Source: Amycolatopsis pretoriensis (GTDB taxonomy: Bacteria > Actinomycetota > Actinomycetes > Mycobacteriales > Pseudonocardiaceae). From it: 64,000 bases of DNA. Location: NCBI RefSeq assembly GCF_900107925.1, contig NZ_FNUJ01000001.1, positions 868,001 to 932,000 of the forward strand, written 5' to 3'. Both the position numbers and the translations under genes were made by a program. The notes beneath the pieces are model-generated. The model ran no database searches. It was not told where the DNA came from and was given only the letters and a program-made list of their open reading frames with translations. Below are positions 50,943-60,600 of the stretch, piece after piece; the stretch's first letter is position 1; each line of letters opens with the position of its first letter.

Positions 50943-52532
50943 ATGCAGTTGTCCGGTGTCGGTGTCAGCCCCGGCCGGGTCGCCGGTCCCCGCGTGGTCG
51001 TGGCCGCTGACCTGCAAGAACCCGCTTCAACGCCGGCTCCGGACGATCTTTCGGCAGAAGCGGGCAAGATCGGGCCCGCGGCGGAGTCGGTCGCGGCGGC
51101 GCTGTCCGATCGTGCCCGTTCCGTGTCCGGAGACGCCCGATCGGTCCTCGAGACGACGGCGGCGATGGCGTCGGACCCGGCCTTGGTCGCGTCCGCTTCG
51201 GACCTCGTCCGTACGCGGTCGTTGCCGGCGCCGCGCGCGGTGTGGGAAGCGGCGGGGGAGTTCATGACAGCGTTGCGCGCGGCCGGCGGGTACCTGGCCG
51301 AACGCGCCGCCGACGTCGCCGACGTCCGCGACCGGATCGTTGCCGCGCTGCTAGGGGCGGCGCCGCCCGGGGTCCCGGACCTGACGTCGCCGAGCGTCCT
51401 GGCGGCGCGCGACCTCGCGCCGGCCGACACCGCGGGCCTCGACCCGGACCTCGTGCTCGCGCTGGTGACGGAGGAAGGCGGGCCGACGAGCCACACGGCG
51501 ATCCTGGCGCGGGCACTGGGCATCCCGGCGGTCGTCGCGTGCGCCGGCGTCCTCGACCTGCCCGGCCCCGGCCTGGTGGTCGACGGTTCCGCGGGCACGG
51601 TTTCCCCGTCCGGCGGCGAGGTTTCGGCACCGGCGCGAGCCGCGCGTGCGTCGTGGGACGGCGTCGGGCGGCTCGCCGACGGCCACCGCGTGAAGCTGCT
51701 GGCCAACGTCGGTTCACCCGCCGACGCCCGGGCGGCTGTCGCCGCGGGAGCCGAGGGAATCGGCCTGTTCCGCACGGAGTTCTGCTACCTGTCGGCGAAC
51801 GCCGAGCCGGGTGAGGCCGAGCAGCGGGCGGCGTACGCCGAAGTGCTGGCGCCGTTCGCCGGGAAGCCGGTGGTGGTCCGGACCTTGGACGCGGGCTCCG
51901 ACAAGCCCCTCGCGTTCCTGCCGATGGGCGCGGAACCGAACCCGGCGCTGGGCGTGCGTGGCCTGCGGGTCGCGTTCGACCGGCCGGAACTGCTGGATCG
52001 TCAGCTGTCGGCGATCGTGGCGGCGGCGTCCGACGCGGGAGTCGAGCTGTCGGTGATGGCCCCGATGGTGGCGACGGCTTCGGAGGCGGCTTGGTTCGCC
52101 GCGCGGGCCCGCGCGGCGGGGATTCCCCGCGTGGGCGTGATGATCGAGATCCCCGCCGCGGCGTTGTGCGCGGAGTCGATCCTCGCCGAGGTCGACTTCG
52201 TGTCCTTGGGCACGAACGACCTGGCCCAGTACGTCTTCGCGGCGGACCGCCAGCTCGGCGCCGTGGCGTCGCTCAACGATCCGCATCAGCCGGCGTTGCT
52301 GCGGTTGGTGGGAATGGTGGCCGCGGCGGGCGCGGAGGCCGGCAAACCGGTCGGGGTGTGCGGCGAGGCGGCGGCGGACCCGGCGCTGGCGCCGGTGCTG
52401 ACCGGGCTGGGCGTGACGTCGCTGTCGATGAACGCGGTGGCGCTGGCCGGCGTCGGGGCGGCTTTGCGCCAGGTGGATCTCGCGGGGTGCCGGTCTCAAA
52501 TTGCGACAGCCGCGCGGCTTTCGCGGTTCTAG
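50943..52532 (+). CDS. ptsI: PTS enzyme I (phosphoenolpyruvate-protein phosphotransferase)
   Basis: 529 residues from ATG 50943 (GGAGG, good spacing). The swivelling domain has LVTEEGGPTSHTAILARALGIPAVV with the phospho-His. The PEP domain has GIGLFRTEFCYL, GSDKPLAFLPMGAEPNPALGVRG, GVMIEIPAAAL, FVSLGTNDLAQYVFAADR and GVCGEAAADP. It starts the PTS chain with PEP. It is about 40 residues shorter than E. coli EI, mainly in the helical HPr-binding part. Confidence 0.95.
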   Translation: MQLSGVGVSPGRVAGPRVVVAADLQEPASTPAPDDLSAEAGKIGPAAESVAAALSDRARSVSGDARSVLETTAAMASDPALVASASDLVRTRSLPAPRAVWEAAGEFMTALRAAGGYLAERAADVADVRDRIVAALLGAAPPGVPDLTSPSVLAARDLAPADTAGLDPDLVLALVTEEGGPTSHTAILARALGIPAVVACAGVLDLPGPGLVVDGSAGTVSPSGGEVSAPARAARASWDGVGRLADGHRVKLLANVGSPADARAAVAAGAEGIGLFRTEFCYLSANAEPGEAEQRAAYAEVLAPFAGKPVVVRTLDAGSDKPLAFLPMGAEPNPALGVRGLRVAFDRPELLDRQLSAIVAAASDAGVELSVMAPMVATASEAAWFAARARAAGIPRVGVMIEIPAAALCAESILAEVDFVSLGTNDLAQYVFAADRQLGAVASLNDPHQPALLRLVGMVAAAGAEAGKPVGVCGEAAADPALAPVLTGLGVTSLSMNAVALAGVGAALRQVDLAGCRSQIATAARLSRF

Positions 52533-52587
52533 CGTCGAAGGCGGCCGAGCCCGGCCACCGGAGCCGGGCGGTGCGACGGAGGCGACG

Positions 52588-53631
52588 ATGAAGGCGCTGG
52601 TCTACCACGGTCCGGGTGCGAAGGCTTGGGAAGACGTCCCGGACGCCGTCGTCGAAGAGCCGACCGACGTGGTCGTGCGCGTCGACACGACCACGATCTG
52701 CGGCACCGACCTGCACATCCTGCAGGGCGACGTCGCCGCGGTCACCGACGGCCGGATCCTCGGGCACGAAGCGGTCGGCACGGTGACGGCGGTCGGGGAC
52801 GCGGTGCGGGCATTCGCGGTGGGGGACCGCGTTCTGGTGCCGGCGATCACCCAGTGCGGACGCTGCGAATACTGCGGACGCGGGATGCCTTCGCACTGCC
52901 AGACGGTCGGCGGGATCGGCTGGATCTTCGGGCACCTCATCGACGGCACGCAGGCTGAACTCGTGCGGGTGCCGTACGCGGACACGTCGTTGTACGCGGT
53001 GCCGCCGGAAGTCACCGACGAGCAGGCGATCTTCCTGGCCGACTCGTTGCCGACGGGCTACGAGGTCGGCGTCCTGGCCGGCCGCGTCCGCCCGGGCGAC
53101 GCGGTGGCGGTGGTCGGCGCCGGCGCGGTCGGCCTGGCGGCGATCCTGACCACGGGCCTGTGGGGCGCGGCGAAGGTGATCGCGGTGGACTCCGACAAGT
53201 TCCGCCTGGAGAAGGCCCTGGAGTTCGGCGCGACGGACGCGTTCGAGGCGGGTCCCGGCCTGCTCGAGGACGTCCGGTCGCTGACCGACGGCTTGGGCGT
53301 GGACGTGGCGATCGAGGCGGTCGGCTACCCGGAGACGCTGCGGACGGCGGCGTCCCTGGTCCGCCCGGGCGGCCACATCGCGAACATCGGCGTCCACGGG
53401 GTGCCGGTCGAGCTGCCGATGCAGGAGCTGTGGATCCAGAACGTCACCCTGACGATGGGCCTGGTGGACACGGTGTCGATCCCGACGCTGCTGAAGATGG
53501 TGGCCTCGGGCCGCATCCCGGCCGAGCGCATGGGCACCCACCGGTTCACGTTCGCCGAAATGGCCGAGGCGTACGAGGTGTTCGGCAACGCGGCCGCGAA
53601 CTCGGCGCTGAAGGTGGTCATCACGCCTTAG
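52588..53631 (+). CDS. Zinc-dependent medium-chain alcohol dehydrogenase
   Basis: 347 residues from ATG 52588 (GGAGG upstream). Catalytic zinc ligands in TICGTDLH and GHEAVG, structural zinc cysteines in CGRCEYCGRGMPSHC, and NAD Rossmann VVGAGAVGLAAI followed by DSDKFRLE. It oxidises alcohols with NAD(P); the class includes secondary alcohol dehydrogenases. It stands alone downstream of EI. Its stop overlaps the convergent SEFIR gene stop. Confidence 0.92.
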   Translation: MKALVYHGPGAKAWEDVPDAVVEEPTDVVVRVDTTTICGTDLHILQGDVAAVTDGRILGHEAVGTVTAVGDAVRAFAVGDRVLVPAITQCGRCEYCGRGMPSHCQTVGGIGWIFGHLIDGTQAELVRVPYADTSLYAVPPEVTDEQAIFLADSLPTGYEVGVLAGRVRPGDAVAVVGAGAVGLAAILTTGLWGAAKVIAVDSDKFRLEKALEFGATDAFEAGPGLLEDVRSLTDGLGVDVAIEAVGYPETLRTAASLVRPGGHIANIGVHGVPVELPMQELWIQNVTLTMGLVDTVSIPTLLKMVASGRIPAERMGTHRFTFAEMAEAYEVFGNAAANSALKVVITP

Positions 53632-54602
53632 GTGACGACCGGATCCCCGAGGCCCAGCTCGGGCGGCCGTCCCCGCCTGCTTACGACGACGGCGGCGGAC
53701 CCGAAGGGCGAGGCGGGCACCCCGGGCCGGGACATTTCGAGCCGCAGCACCCGGGCACCGGTGACGTCGAGGTCGATGGTCGCCGGCTTCCCGGCGGCGA
53801 CCTCGTGTTCCGACCGGGGCCTGCCGTCGAGGAGCACGCGGAAGCGGCCGACTTGAAACGGATCGCGGGCATCGTCGAGCACCCCGGCGACGGTGGTGAA
53901 CCGCTGGTAGTGGCCACCCAGGTCGAGTTCGACGAAGCCGGGCCCGGTGGCGGTGGGCGTGGTGGGGCGCAGGACGATGCCGTGTTCGTAGTGGGTGCCG
54001 TCGATGGACGCGGCATCGCGGCGCACGCCTTGGCTGGCGCAGGCCCAGGGCAGCTCGCCGGCTCGCACCGGCTCGCGGTCCCGTGCCCCGCCACCGCGCC
54101 ACACCCCGCGGCGGGGCATCGGGTACTGCCCCTGCCCGGTGATCGCGGCGAGCAGATCGGCGACACCGGCTTCGGTGAACTCCTCGACGTGGTACCGGGT
54201 CGTCGAGTGGCCGTTGAGGAACGTGGGGATTTCGTCGACCGAGCGGCCGGGCAGGATGACCGGCAGCACGCGCTCGGTCTCCCGGCGCAGGTCCCGGGTC
54301 AGGTTGTTCCGGATGATCGCGGCTTCGAACTGGGCGCCCCGCCCTTCGTGGGGCATCGCCGCGCCGTCCGCGCGGCGCTTGTACTCGGGGGAGGCGATGA
54401 CGAGGATGAAGTCCGCCCTGTCCAGGTGCTCGACCGCCCACGCCGACCAGTCGCGGCGGATGTTGTCGTACCACGCGTCGAGGTGCACGTCCAAGCCGAT
54501 GGTCGCGCGCAGGAACGCCGCGAACCGCCCGACGAGTTCCTTGTGCTCCGGGGTGTCGTGCGAATAGGTGACGAACACCCGGGGTACCTCGCGGTCGGAC
54601 AT
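53628..54602 (-). CDS. SEFIR-domain protein with C-terminal NPCBM-like domain
   Basis: 324 residues from ATG 54602 (ATG 54605 is adjacent; GAGGAG upstream). The N-terminal SEFIR domain (about 1-155) shows PRVFVTYSHDTPEHKELVGRF, LDVHLDAWYDN and ADFILVIASPEYKRRADG, related to TIR. The C-terminal half (about 185-310) has THYEHGIVLRP, FVELDLGGHYQRFTTVAGVLDD, FRVLLDGRPR and RVLRLEM, the NPCBM/galactose-binding pattern normally found in secreted glycosidases. There is no signal peptide, so it is probably cytosolic. SEFIR and TIR domains act in bacterial immunity and signalling. It is divergent from a TIR/ATPase operon and may be its partner sensor or effector. Confidence 0.85.
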   Translation of the reverse strand: MSDREVPRVFVTYSHDTPEHKELVGRFAAFLRATIGLDVHLDAWYDNIRRDWSAWAVEHLDRADFILVIASPEYKRRADGAAMPHEGRGAQFEAAIIRNNLTRDLRRETERVLPVILPGRSVDEIPTFLNGHSTTRYHVEEFTEAGVADLLAAITGQGQYPMPRRGVWRGGGARDREPVRAGELPWACASQGVRRDAASIDGTHYEHGIVLRPTTPTATGPGFVELDLGGHYQRFTTVAGVLDDARDPFQVGRFRVLLDGRPRSEHEVAAGKPATIDLDVTGARVLRLEMSRPGVPASPFGSAAVVVSRRGRPPELGLGDPVVT

Positions 54603-54829
54603 CATCTCGCTCCTCGGGTATTCCGGAAACGATTCTCGGCATCGTCCCCCGTGTTCGCCTGTCATATATCGACGGCTCGGCGCGTTGTCAAGAGCGCGTT
54701 TTCCGGTCGCTTTGGGGCGTGGCCAGTTATTGTCCTGGATCTGTCAGGTTTCCCGCCTTCTTCGGTGGCGTGCGGCCGATCTAGGATCGGATCCGCCTGG
54801 TGGGGAGCGGTGAAGGAGCGTCGGCACGC
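54603..54829. promoter_or_regulatory. Divergent promoter region of the SEFIR/TIR island
   Basis: This 227-bp gap is more AT-rich than its surroundings (for example CATATATCGA near 54662 and CAGTTATTGTC near 54725). CCGATC-TAG-GATCGG at 54776-54790 is a perfect 6-bp-arm palindrome that includes a TAGGAT -10-like hexamer 40 bp before the TIR gene. It is a likely operator-promoter. Confidence 0.5.
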
Positions 54830-55402
54830 GTGTACGAGTACGACGTGTACATCAGCTACCAACGCTCCGGTCACGACGTCCCGTCGTGGGTGCGAAACCA
54901 TTTCCACCCCCGATTGACCGAGGTGCTCGACAACAACTTCTACCGGGACGTCCGGGTATTCCTGGACGACCGGATCCCCACCGGTTCGAACTGGCCGGCG
55001 CAGCTGCGCTCGGCGCTCCAGCGCACCCGCGTGCTGGTCCCGGTCTGCTCGCCGAAGTACTTCAAGGACGAGTGGTGCCTGGCCGAGTGGCACTCGATGG
55101 CCAAGCGGGAAGAGCTGACCGGCGAGCACCCGCGGCAGCTGATCTACCCGGTCATCTTCTGCGACTCGTGGAACTTCCCCGACTACGCCAACCAGCGGCG
55201 CATGCGTGACCTCCACAAGTGGAGCCAGCCGTTCGAGCACTTCCAGACCGCGCCGGCGTACCTCGACTTCAACGAGCAGATCGGGCACATCGCCAAGGAG
55301 CTGGAAGAGCTGATCGAAGGGGCGCCGGACTGGCGTGCCGACTGGCCGGTGCTCACGCCGGCCCCGGAGCCGCCGAAGCGGGCGCGGATGCCGAGGTTCT
55401 GA
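54830..55402 (+). CDS. TIR-domain protein
   Basis: 190 residues from GTG 54830 (GAAGGAG upstream). The domain begins at once: VYEYDVYISYQRSGHDVPSW, then VRVFLDDRIPTGSNW, LVPVCSPKYFKDEWCLAEW with a Glu at about 86 in the position of the NADase catalytic Glu, and a C-terminal YLDFNEQIGHIAKELEELI. TIR domains cleave NAD+ or make cyclic-ADP-ribose signals. It is the first of four tightly linked genes and is probably the effector or signal maker. Confidence 0.9.
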   Translation: MYEYDVYISYQRSGHDVPSWVRNHFHPRLTEVLDNNFYRDVRVFLDDRIPTGSNWPAQLRSALQRTRVLVPVCSPKYFKDEWCLAEWHSMAKREELTGEHPRQLIYPVIFCDSWNFPDYANQRRMRDLHKWSQPFEHFQTAPAYLDFNEQIGHIAKELEELIEGAPDWRADWPVLTPAPEPPKRARMPRF

Positions 55403-55405
55403 CCC

Positions 55406-57040
55406 ATGCCCGGAGCGGTCTTCACCTTCTACTCCTACAAGGGCGGGGTCGGCCGCAGCTTCACGCTGGCCAACATCGCCGTCCTGCTCGCCCGGTGGGG
55501 GCACCGGGTGCTCTGCCTGGACTGGGACCTCGAAGCCCCCGGCCTCGCCGACTACTTCCGCGACCGGTTGCCGCGGCGGCCCGACGGCGGCGTGGTCGAC
55601 CTCGTCGCCGACTTCCGGCAGGGCCGGTTCGCGCCCGAAACACACGCCCTGCGGCTCAAGGACGTCGGTGCGCTCGACTTCATCGCCGCCGGCCGGGAAG
55701 AGGACGGCTACGTCGGGCAGGTGCAGGAGATCGACTGGGAAGTCCTCTACGAGGACGGGTTCGGCGAGTACCTCGACAAGTGCCGTGAGCAGTGGGCCGC
55801 GAACTACGACTTCGTGCTGATCGACAGCCGGACCGGTATCTCGGACATCGGCGGGATCTGCACGGCGCACCTGCCGGACCACCTCGTCGTGCTGTTCACG
55901 GCGAACCGGCAGAGCATCCGCGGTGCGACCGACCTCGCCCGGCGCGCGGACGCGGCGCGCAACCTCCTGCCCTTCGACCGCGCCAGGTTGACGGTCCTGC
56001 CGGTGCTGTCGCGGTTCGACAACCGGGAGGAGTACGACCGGTCGGAGACGTGGCGCCGGATCGTCGTCGACGAGACGGCCGAGCTGTACCGGACGTGGCT
56101 CGACCAGACCGTCGAGCCGGCGACGATGGCCCGTCACCTCACGCTGCCGTACGTGTCGTACTGGAGTTTCGGCGAGCAGCTGCCGGTGCTGTCGGAACAG
56201 ACGCCGAGTGCCGACCAGATCGGGTTCGCGCTCGAGACGGTCGCGGCGGTGATCGCCTGCCGGCTCGACCGGACCGACCTGCTGGCCGAGAACCGCGACG
56301 CCTACGTGGCCGCCGTGCGGGCGAGGCGGCAGGAGTTCCGGCACGACCTGCGGGTCAGCACCCCGCGGCCGGCCTTCGAAACGGCGACCGAGCTGGTCAC
56401 CGAGCTGGAGGCGCGCGGCGTCCGCGCGGTGAAGTCGCTGTCGGGCGACCGTTCGCTGCTCGCCCGCGTCGAGGACGACGCGCGGCACCTGTGCCTGGTC
56501 GTCGACGGCAAGGTGAGCCGCTGGCAGGCGGCCGAGGTCGAGCTGTTCCTGCACCGCACCCTCGGCCAGGACCGCCGGGTGATCCCGGTCCTGACGCCGG
56601 GCACCGAGCCGACGGCGCTGCCGGGGTACGTCGGGAACCTCCGCTACCTGCGGCTGAGCGGCACGCGCGGACCGGCCGAGGTGGCCCGCGACCTGGTCGC
56701 CCAGCTGAAGGGGCTGACCCCGCTGGTCGAGGCGGACGACGACGTCGACCTGGCGACGCTGCTCGGGCAGGCCCGCGGAGCCCGGCTGCGCCCGTCCCGC
56801 TGGGACCTGGTCGACGAGCTGGTGACGGCCCTGCAACCGGCGGTCGGCGCGGGCGACGCCGACCGCACCCGCGACCTGGCGACCGACCTGGCGGTGGCGA
56901 TCAAGCCCCGCCCCCCGAACGGCGACACCCACCTCGCGGCGCCGGTGAAGCTCCGCCGCTCGATCGACTGGCTCCTGAGCATCCTCGAAGCCCGCGCCCG
57001 GACCACGACGAAACCGAACCACCGGAAGGATCTCGGATGA
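55406..57040 (+). CDS. KGGVGR-motif P-loop ATPase with C-terminal TIR-like region
   Basis: 544 residues from ATG 55406, 3 bp after the TIR gene. The ParA/MinD-like deviant Walker A is FYSYKGGVGRSFTLAN (Lys about 12, then GGVGR), with CLDWDLEAPGLADYF and FVLIDSRTGISDIGG. Residues about 330-420 (LLARVEDDARHLCLVVDGKVS, VIPVLTPGTEPTALPGYV) look like a second TIR-like fold. KGGVGR ATPases occur beside TIR and related effectors in actinobacterial conflict systems. It is likely the NTP-driven switch that holds or triggers the effector. Confidence 0.85.
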   Translation: MPGAVFTFYSYKGGVGRSFTLANIAVLLARWGHRVLCLDWDLEAPGLADYFRDRLPRRPDGGVVDLVADFRQGRFAPETHALRLKDVGALDFIAAGREEDGYVGQVQEIDWEVLYEDGFGEYLDKCREQWAANYDFVLIDSRTGISDIGGICTAHLPDHLVVLFTANRQSIRGATDLARRADAARNLLPFDRARLTVLPVLSRFDNREEYDRSETWRRIVVDETAELYRTWLDQTVEPATMARHLTLPYVSYWSFGEQLPVLSEQTPSADQIGFALETVAAVIACRLDRTDLLAENRDAYVAAVRARRQEFRHDLRVSTPRPAFETATELVTELEARGVRAVKSLSGDRSLLARVEDDARHLCLVVDGKVSRWQAAEVELFLHRTLGQDRRVIPVLTPGTEPTALPGYVGNLRYLRLSGTRGPAEVARDLVAQLKGLTPLVEADDDVDLATLLGQARGARLRPSRWDLVDELVTALQPAVGAGDADRTRDLATDLAVAIKPRPPNGDTHLAAPVKLRRSIDWLLSILEARARTTTKPNHRKDLG

Positions 57041-57687
57041 CCGACCGCTTGGGACACAAGCAGACCGCGGCGATGTTCACGCTGATGGTGCTGGGCCGCG
57101 AGGTGCCCAACCAGGAACTGCAGGAGGTCGTGGGGTTCACGCTCACCGGCAAGGACCGGACGAACCTGAACACCCTGGGGTACGTGGAGAGCGAGCCGAC
57201 CGGGCCGAGGAAGAGTTTCGTGCACGTGTTGAGCGACAGCGGCTGGGCGTGGTGCGAGAAGGAGCTCGCCGCCGGGGATCCGCCTCCGCCCCGAGGGCAG
57301 AGCACGTTGGCGTCGGCCCTGTACGTGCTGCTGGGGGGCCTGAACGAGTACCTCGCGCGGGAGAACAAGCGGCTGTCCCACGTCTTCGGGCCGGCCGAGG
57401 CACCGACCGTCGAAGCGACACCGGCCGGCGACCTCGAAGACCGCATCCGGGTCGCATACCGGGAGCTCGTCAAGGAGCCGCGTGGCTGGGTCGGGCTGGT
57501 GGACCTGCGCCCGAAGCTCGGCGCCCCCGCGGCGGAGGTCGATGCCGTGCTCAAGAAGCTGAGCAGCGCGGGCAAGGTGCACCTCGTCCCGGAGGACAAC
57601 CGCAAGGCGCTCACCGCGGCCGACCACGAGGCGGCCATCCGCATCGGCGGTGAGGACAACCACTTCGTCTCCTTCGAGGCGTCATGA
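57037..57687 (+). CDS. Small putative winged-helix adaptor protein
   Basis: 216 residues from ATG 57037, overlapping the ATPase stop (ATGA). The N-terminus has a winged-helix-like pattern (KQTAAMFTLMVLGREVPNQE, FTLTGKDRTNLNTLGYVES, SFVHVLSDSGWAWCEKEL). The middle is helical (TLASALYVLLGGLNEYLAREN). The C-terminus has a second winged-helix-like part (RGWVGLVDLRPKLGAPAAEVDAVLKKLSSAG and HLVPEDNRKALTAAD). I do not recognise a named family. Both ends are coupled to ATPase genes, so it probably links them or binds DNA for them. Confidence 0.7.
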   Translation: MTDRLGHKQTAAMFTLMVLGREVPNQELQEVVGFTLTGKDRTNLNTLGYVESEPTGPRKSFVHVLSDSGWAWCEKELAAGDPPPPRGQSTLASALYVLLGGLNEYLARENKRLSHVFGPAEAPTVEATPAGDLEDRIRVAYRELVKEPRGWVGLVDLRPKLGAPAAEVDAVLKKLSSAGKVHLVPEDNRKALTAADHEAAIRIGGEDNHFVSFEAS

Positions 57688-60600
57688 TGGACGAACTCAA
57701 GGCACTGGCGACCCTGAGCTTCGACTGGGCGGACACCCCCGACCACGTCTGGCGGGACTCGCCCTACCACGTGGACGGCCTGCACGCCGACGCGCTCGCC
57801 GCCCTGGACACGGGGATCCGCGATGCCGTGGCCAGCGACGGACCCAGCCCGATCGGTCTCGTCATGCGCGGGCTGAAGGGGGTCGGCAAGACCCATTTGC
57901 TCGGTCTCGTCCGGCGGCAGGTCCACCGCGCGCGGGGGTACTTCTTCCTCGATGACGTCACCGCGGCCGAAGCGTTCTGGGAGAACACCGCGGAGGCGCT
58001 GCGCCGCGGGCTGGCCCGCCCGGACGATTCGGGCGAGTCGCAGCTGAAAAGCTTCCTGCTCCGCGTTTGCCTGCGCGCCCAGGTCAGCGCCGAGGTCACG
58101 GCGACGATCCGGCGCGGCCGCGGACTGACCGCGGCCGATGTCGAGGCGTTCGTGGACGGGGTGGCGACGCTCGACGAAATGGTCGCCGACGAGTGCGGGG
58201 ACACCGCCCGCGCGCTCGTGCTCATCGCGAGCCGGGACCGCAGCGCGAAGTACATCGGCGAGGACTTCCTCGACGGCGACACCGAGCTGACCTCCGAAGC
58301 CCGTGAGTGGAACATCTACTCCCGGCCGAAACCCTCACGGGTCCTCGTGCAGGAGATCACCCGGCTGCTCGCCCTCACCGGGCCGGTCGTGATCGCGGTC
58401 GACCAGCTCGACACCCTTGTCGCGCGCTCGAAGCAGGGCATGCTGGGCGAAGGCGTCGGGGACGATCCCCTGGTGGCGCAGATCGCCGACGGGCTCATGG
58501 GGTTGCGGGAGGTCACCCACAAGACCCTGACCGTGCTGGCCTGCCTGCCGTCCACCTGGGAGCAGATCAAGTCGAAGGCGGCGGGCACCGTCCCCGACCG
58601 CTTCCGGGAATCGTTGATGCTGGGCCGGATCGTCGATGCCGAGGTCGGCCGGGCGCTGGTGGCGAAACGGCTCGGAGTGGCCTACCAGGCCATGGAGTTC
58701 ACGCCGCCGCACCCGACCTGGCCCGTCGCGCCCACGGCGTTCGACGAACCCTGGGAGCAGTGGACTCCGCGGGAGCTGCTGAAGCGCATCGGTGCGCACA
58801 TCGACGCGTGCCTGCGTGCCGGCCAGGTTCGTGAGCTCTTGTCCTTCGACGAGAAGGCCGTCGTGCCGGTCGCGCCCGTGCGGACCGCGGTCGAGAGCGA
58901 CCGCTTCGCCGATCTCGACGCCGAGTTCGAAAAGCTGCAGGCGGAAGCGGAGCCCGAGAAGCTGCTCGCCGAAAAGACCGTGGACAAGGCCATGCCCGAC
59001 CTGCTCTCGGCGGCCCTGCGCTGCTGGGTCACCGAAGTCGGGGACGACGACATGGAGTGGTCGTGCGAGCGCCAGAACGGGCGCACCGAGGTGCACGCCT
59101 GGCTCACGCGCACCCTCGATGAGGCCGCGGACCTGCAGGAGCACTGGGCGTTCCGGGTGATCGCGGCCCGGGATCCGCGAGCCGCGCTGAGCCGCTTCCG
59201 CAAGGCCCGGTCCGCCGCGGGGCAGTTGCAGGGTGCGGACAACCGACACCTCGTCATCCTCCGGGACGCGTGGGGCCGCGGGGCCAAGACCCGGGAAGAG
59301 GTCGCGAAGTTCACGACCGCGGGCGGCCGGACGATCCCGCCGAGCCCGTCCGACGTGAAGACCTTCTGGGCGTTGCAGAAGATGCTCGGCAACGGCGGCC
59401 GCGAACTGCACGAGTGGCTGATCGACCGCCGCCCGGCGAGCCGGTCCGAGCTGCTCTCCGCCGTCCTGCCGGAGAAGCCGTCGGGGCAGCCCTCCGAAGG
59501 GACCCACCCGCCGCCCGCCGAAGGGGAAATCACCCTCGGAACCGTCGTCGGCTCCGGGGAACCCGTGCGGGTCGAACTCTCCGCCCTCCGCAAGCACGCC
59601 GCCGTCTTCGCGGGGTCCGGTTCCGGGAAAACCGTGCTGCTGCGACGGATCGTCGAAGAGTGCGCCCTCCTCGGTGTCTCCGCCATCGTCCTCGATCCGA
59701 ACAACGACCTCGCCCGGCTCGGCGACCCCTGGCCCGCCCCGCCGGACGGCTGGGGCCCCGACGACGCCCAGCTCGCCAAGCGGTACCTCGCCGAGACCGA
59801 CGTCGTCGTCTGGACGCCTGGGCGCGCCACCGGACGGCCGCTCGCCTTCCAGCCGCTGCCGGACTTCGCCGGCGTTCTCGACGACTCCGACGAGTTCGGC
59901 GCCGCCGTCGAGGTGGCTGTCGCGACGCTCGCGCCGCAAGCCCGGCTCACCGGGAGCACCGCCAAGACGAACATCGGGCTCGCCGTGCTGCGGCAGGCCG
60001 TCGTCCGGCACGCGCGGACCGGGTCGCGCAGCCTGCCCGACCTCATCGAGCTGCTGACCGACCTGCCCGAGGACGTCAGCAACCTCAACGACGCCCCGCG
60101 CATCGCGGCCGGCCTGGCCGAGGTGCTCAAGGCGGCGATGGTCAACGACCCCCTCTTCGCCGGCGGTGGCGAGCCCGTCGACCCCGGCGCGCTGCTCACC
60201 CCGGCGGAGGGCAAGCGGGCGCGCGTCTCGGTGATCAGCTTCGTCGGCCTGCAGGCGGAGGAACAACGGCAGAACTTCGTCAACCAGCTGCAGATGGAGC
60301 TGTTCGCCTGGATCAAGCGCCACCCGGCGGGCGACCGGCCGCTGGGCGCGCTGTTCGTGATGGACGAAGCCCAGACGATGGCCTCGTCCGGCAGTCTGAC
60401 GGCGAGCACGCGCAGCACGATCGTCCTCGCCTCGCAGGCGCGCAAGTACGGGCTGGGCCTGCTGTTCGCGACCCAGGCGCCGAAGGGGCTGCACAACCAG
60501 GTGGTCGGCAACGCGATGACGCAGTTCTTCGGCCGGCTGAACAGCCCGGCGCAGATCGCGGCGGCGAACGAACTGGCGCGGGCCAAGGGAAGTCCCGTCG

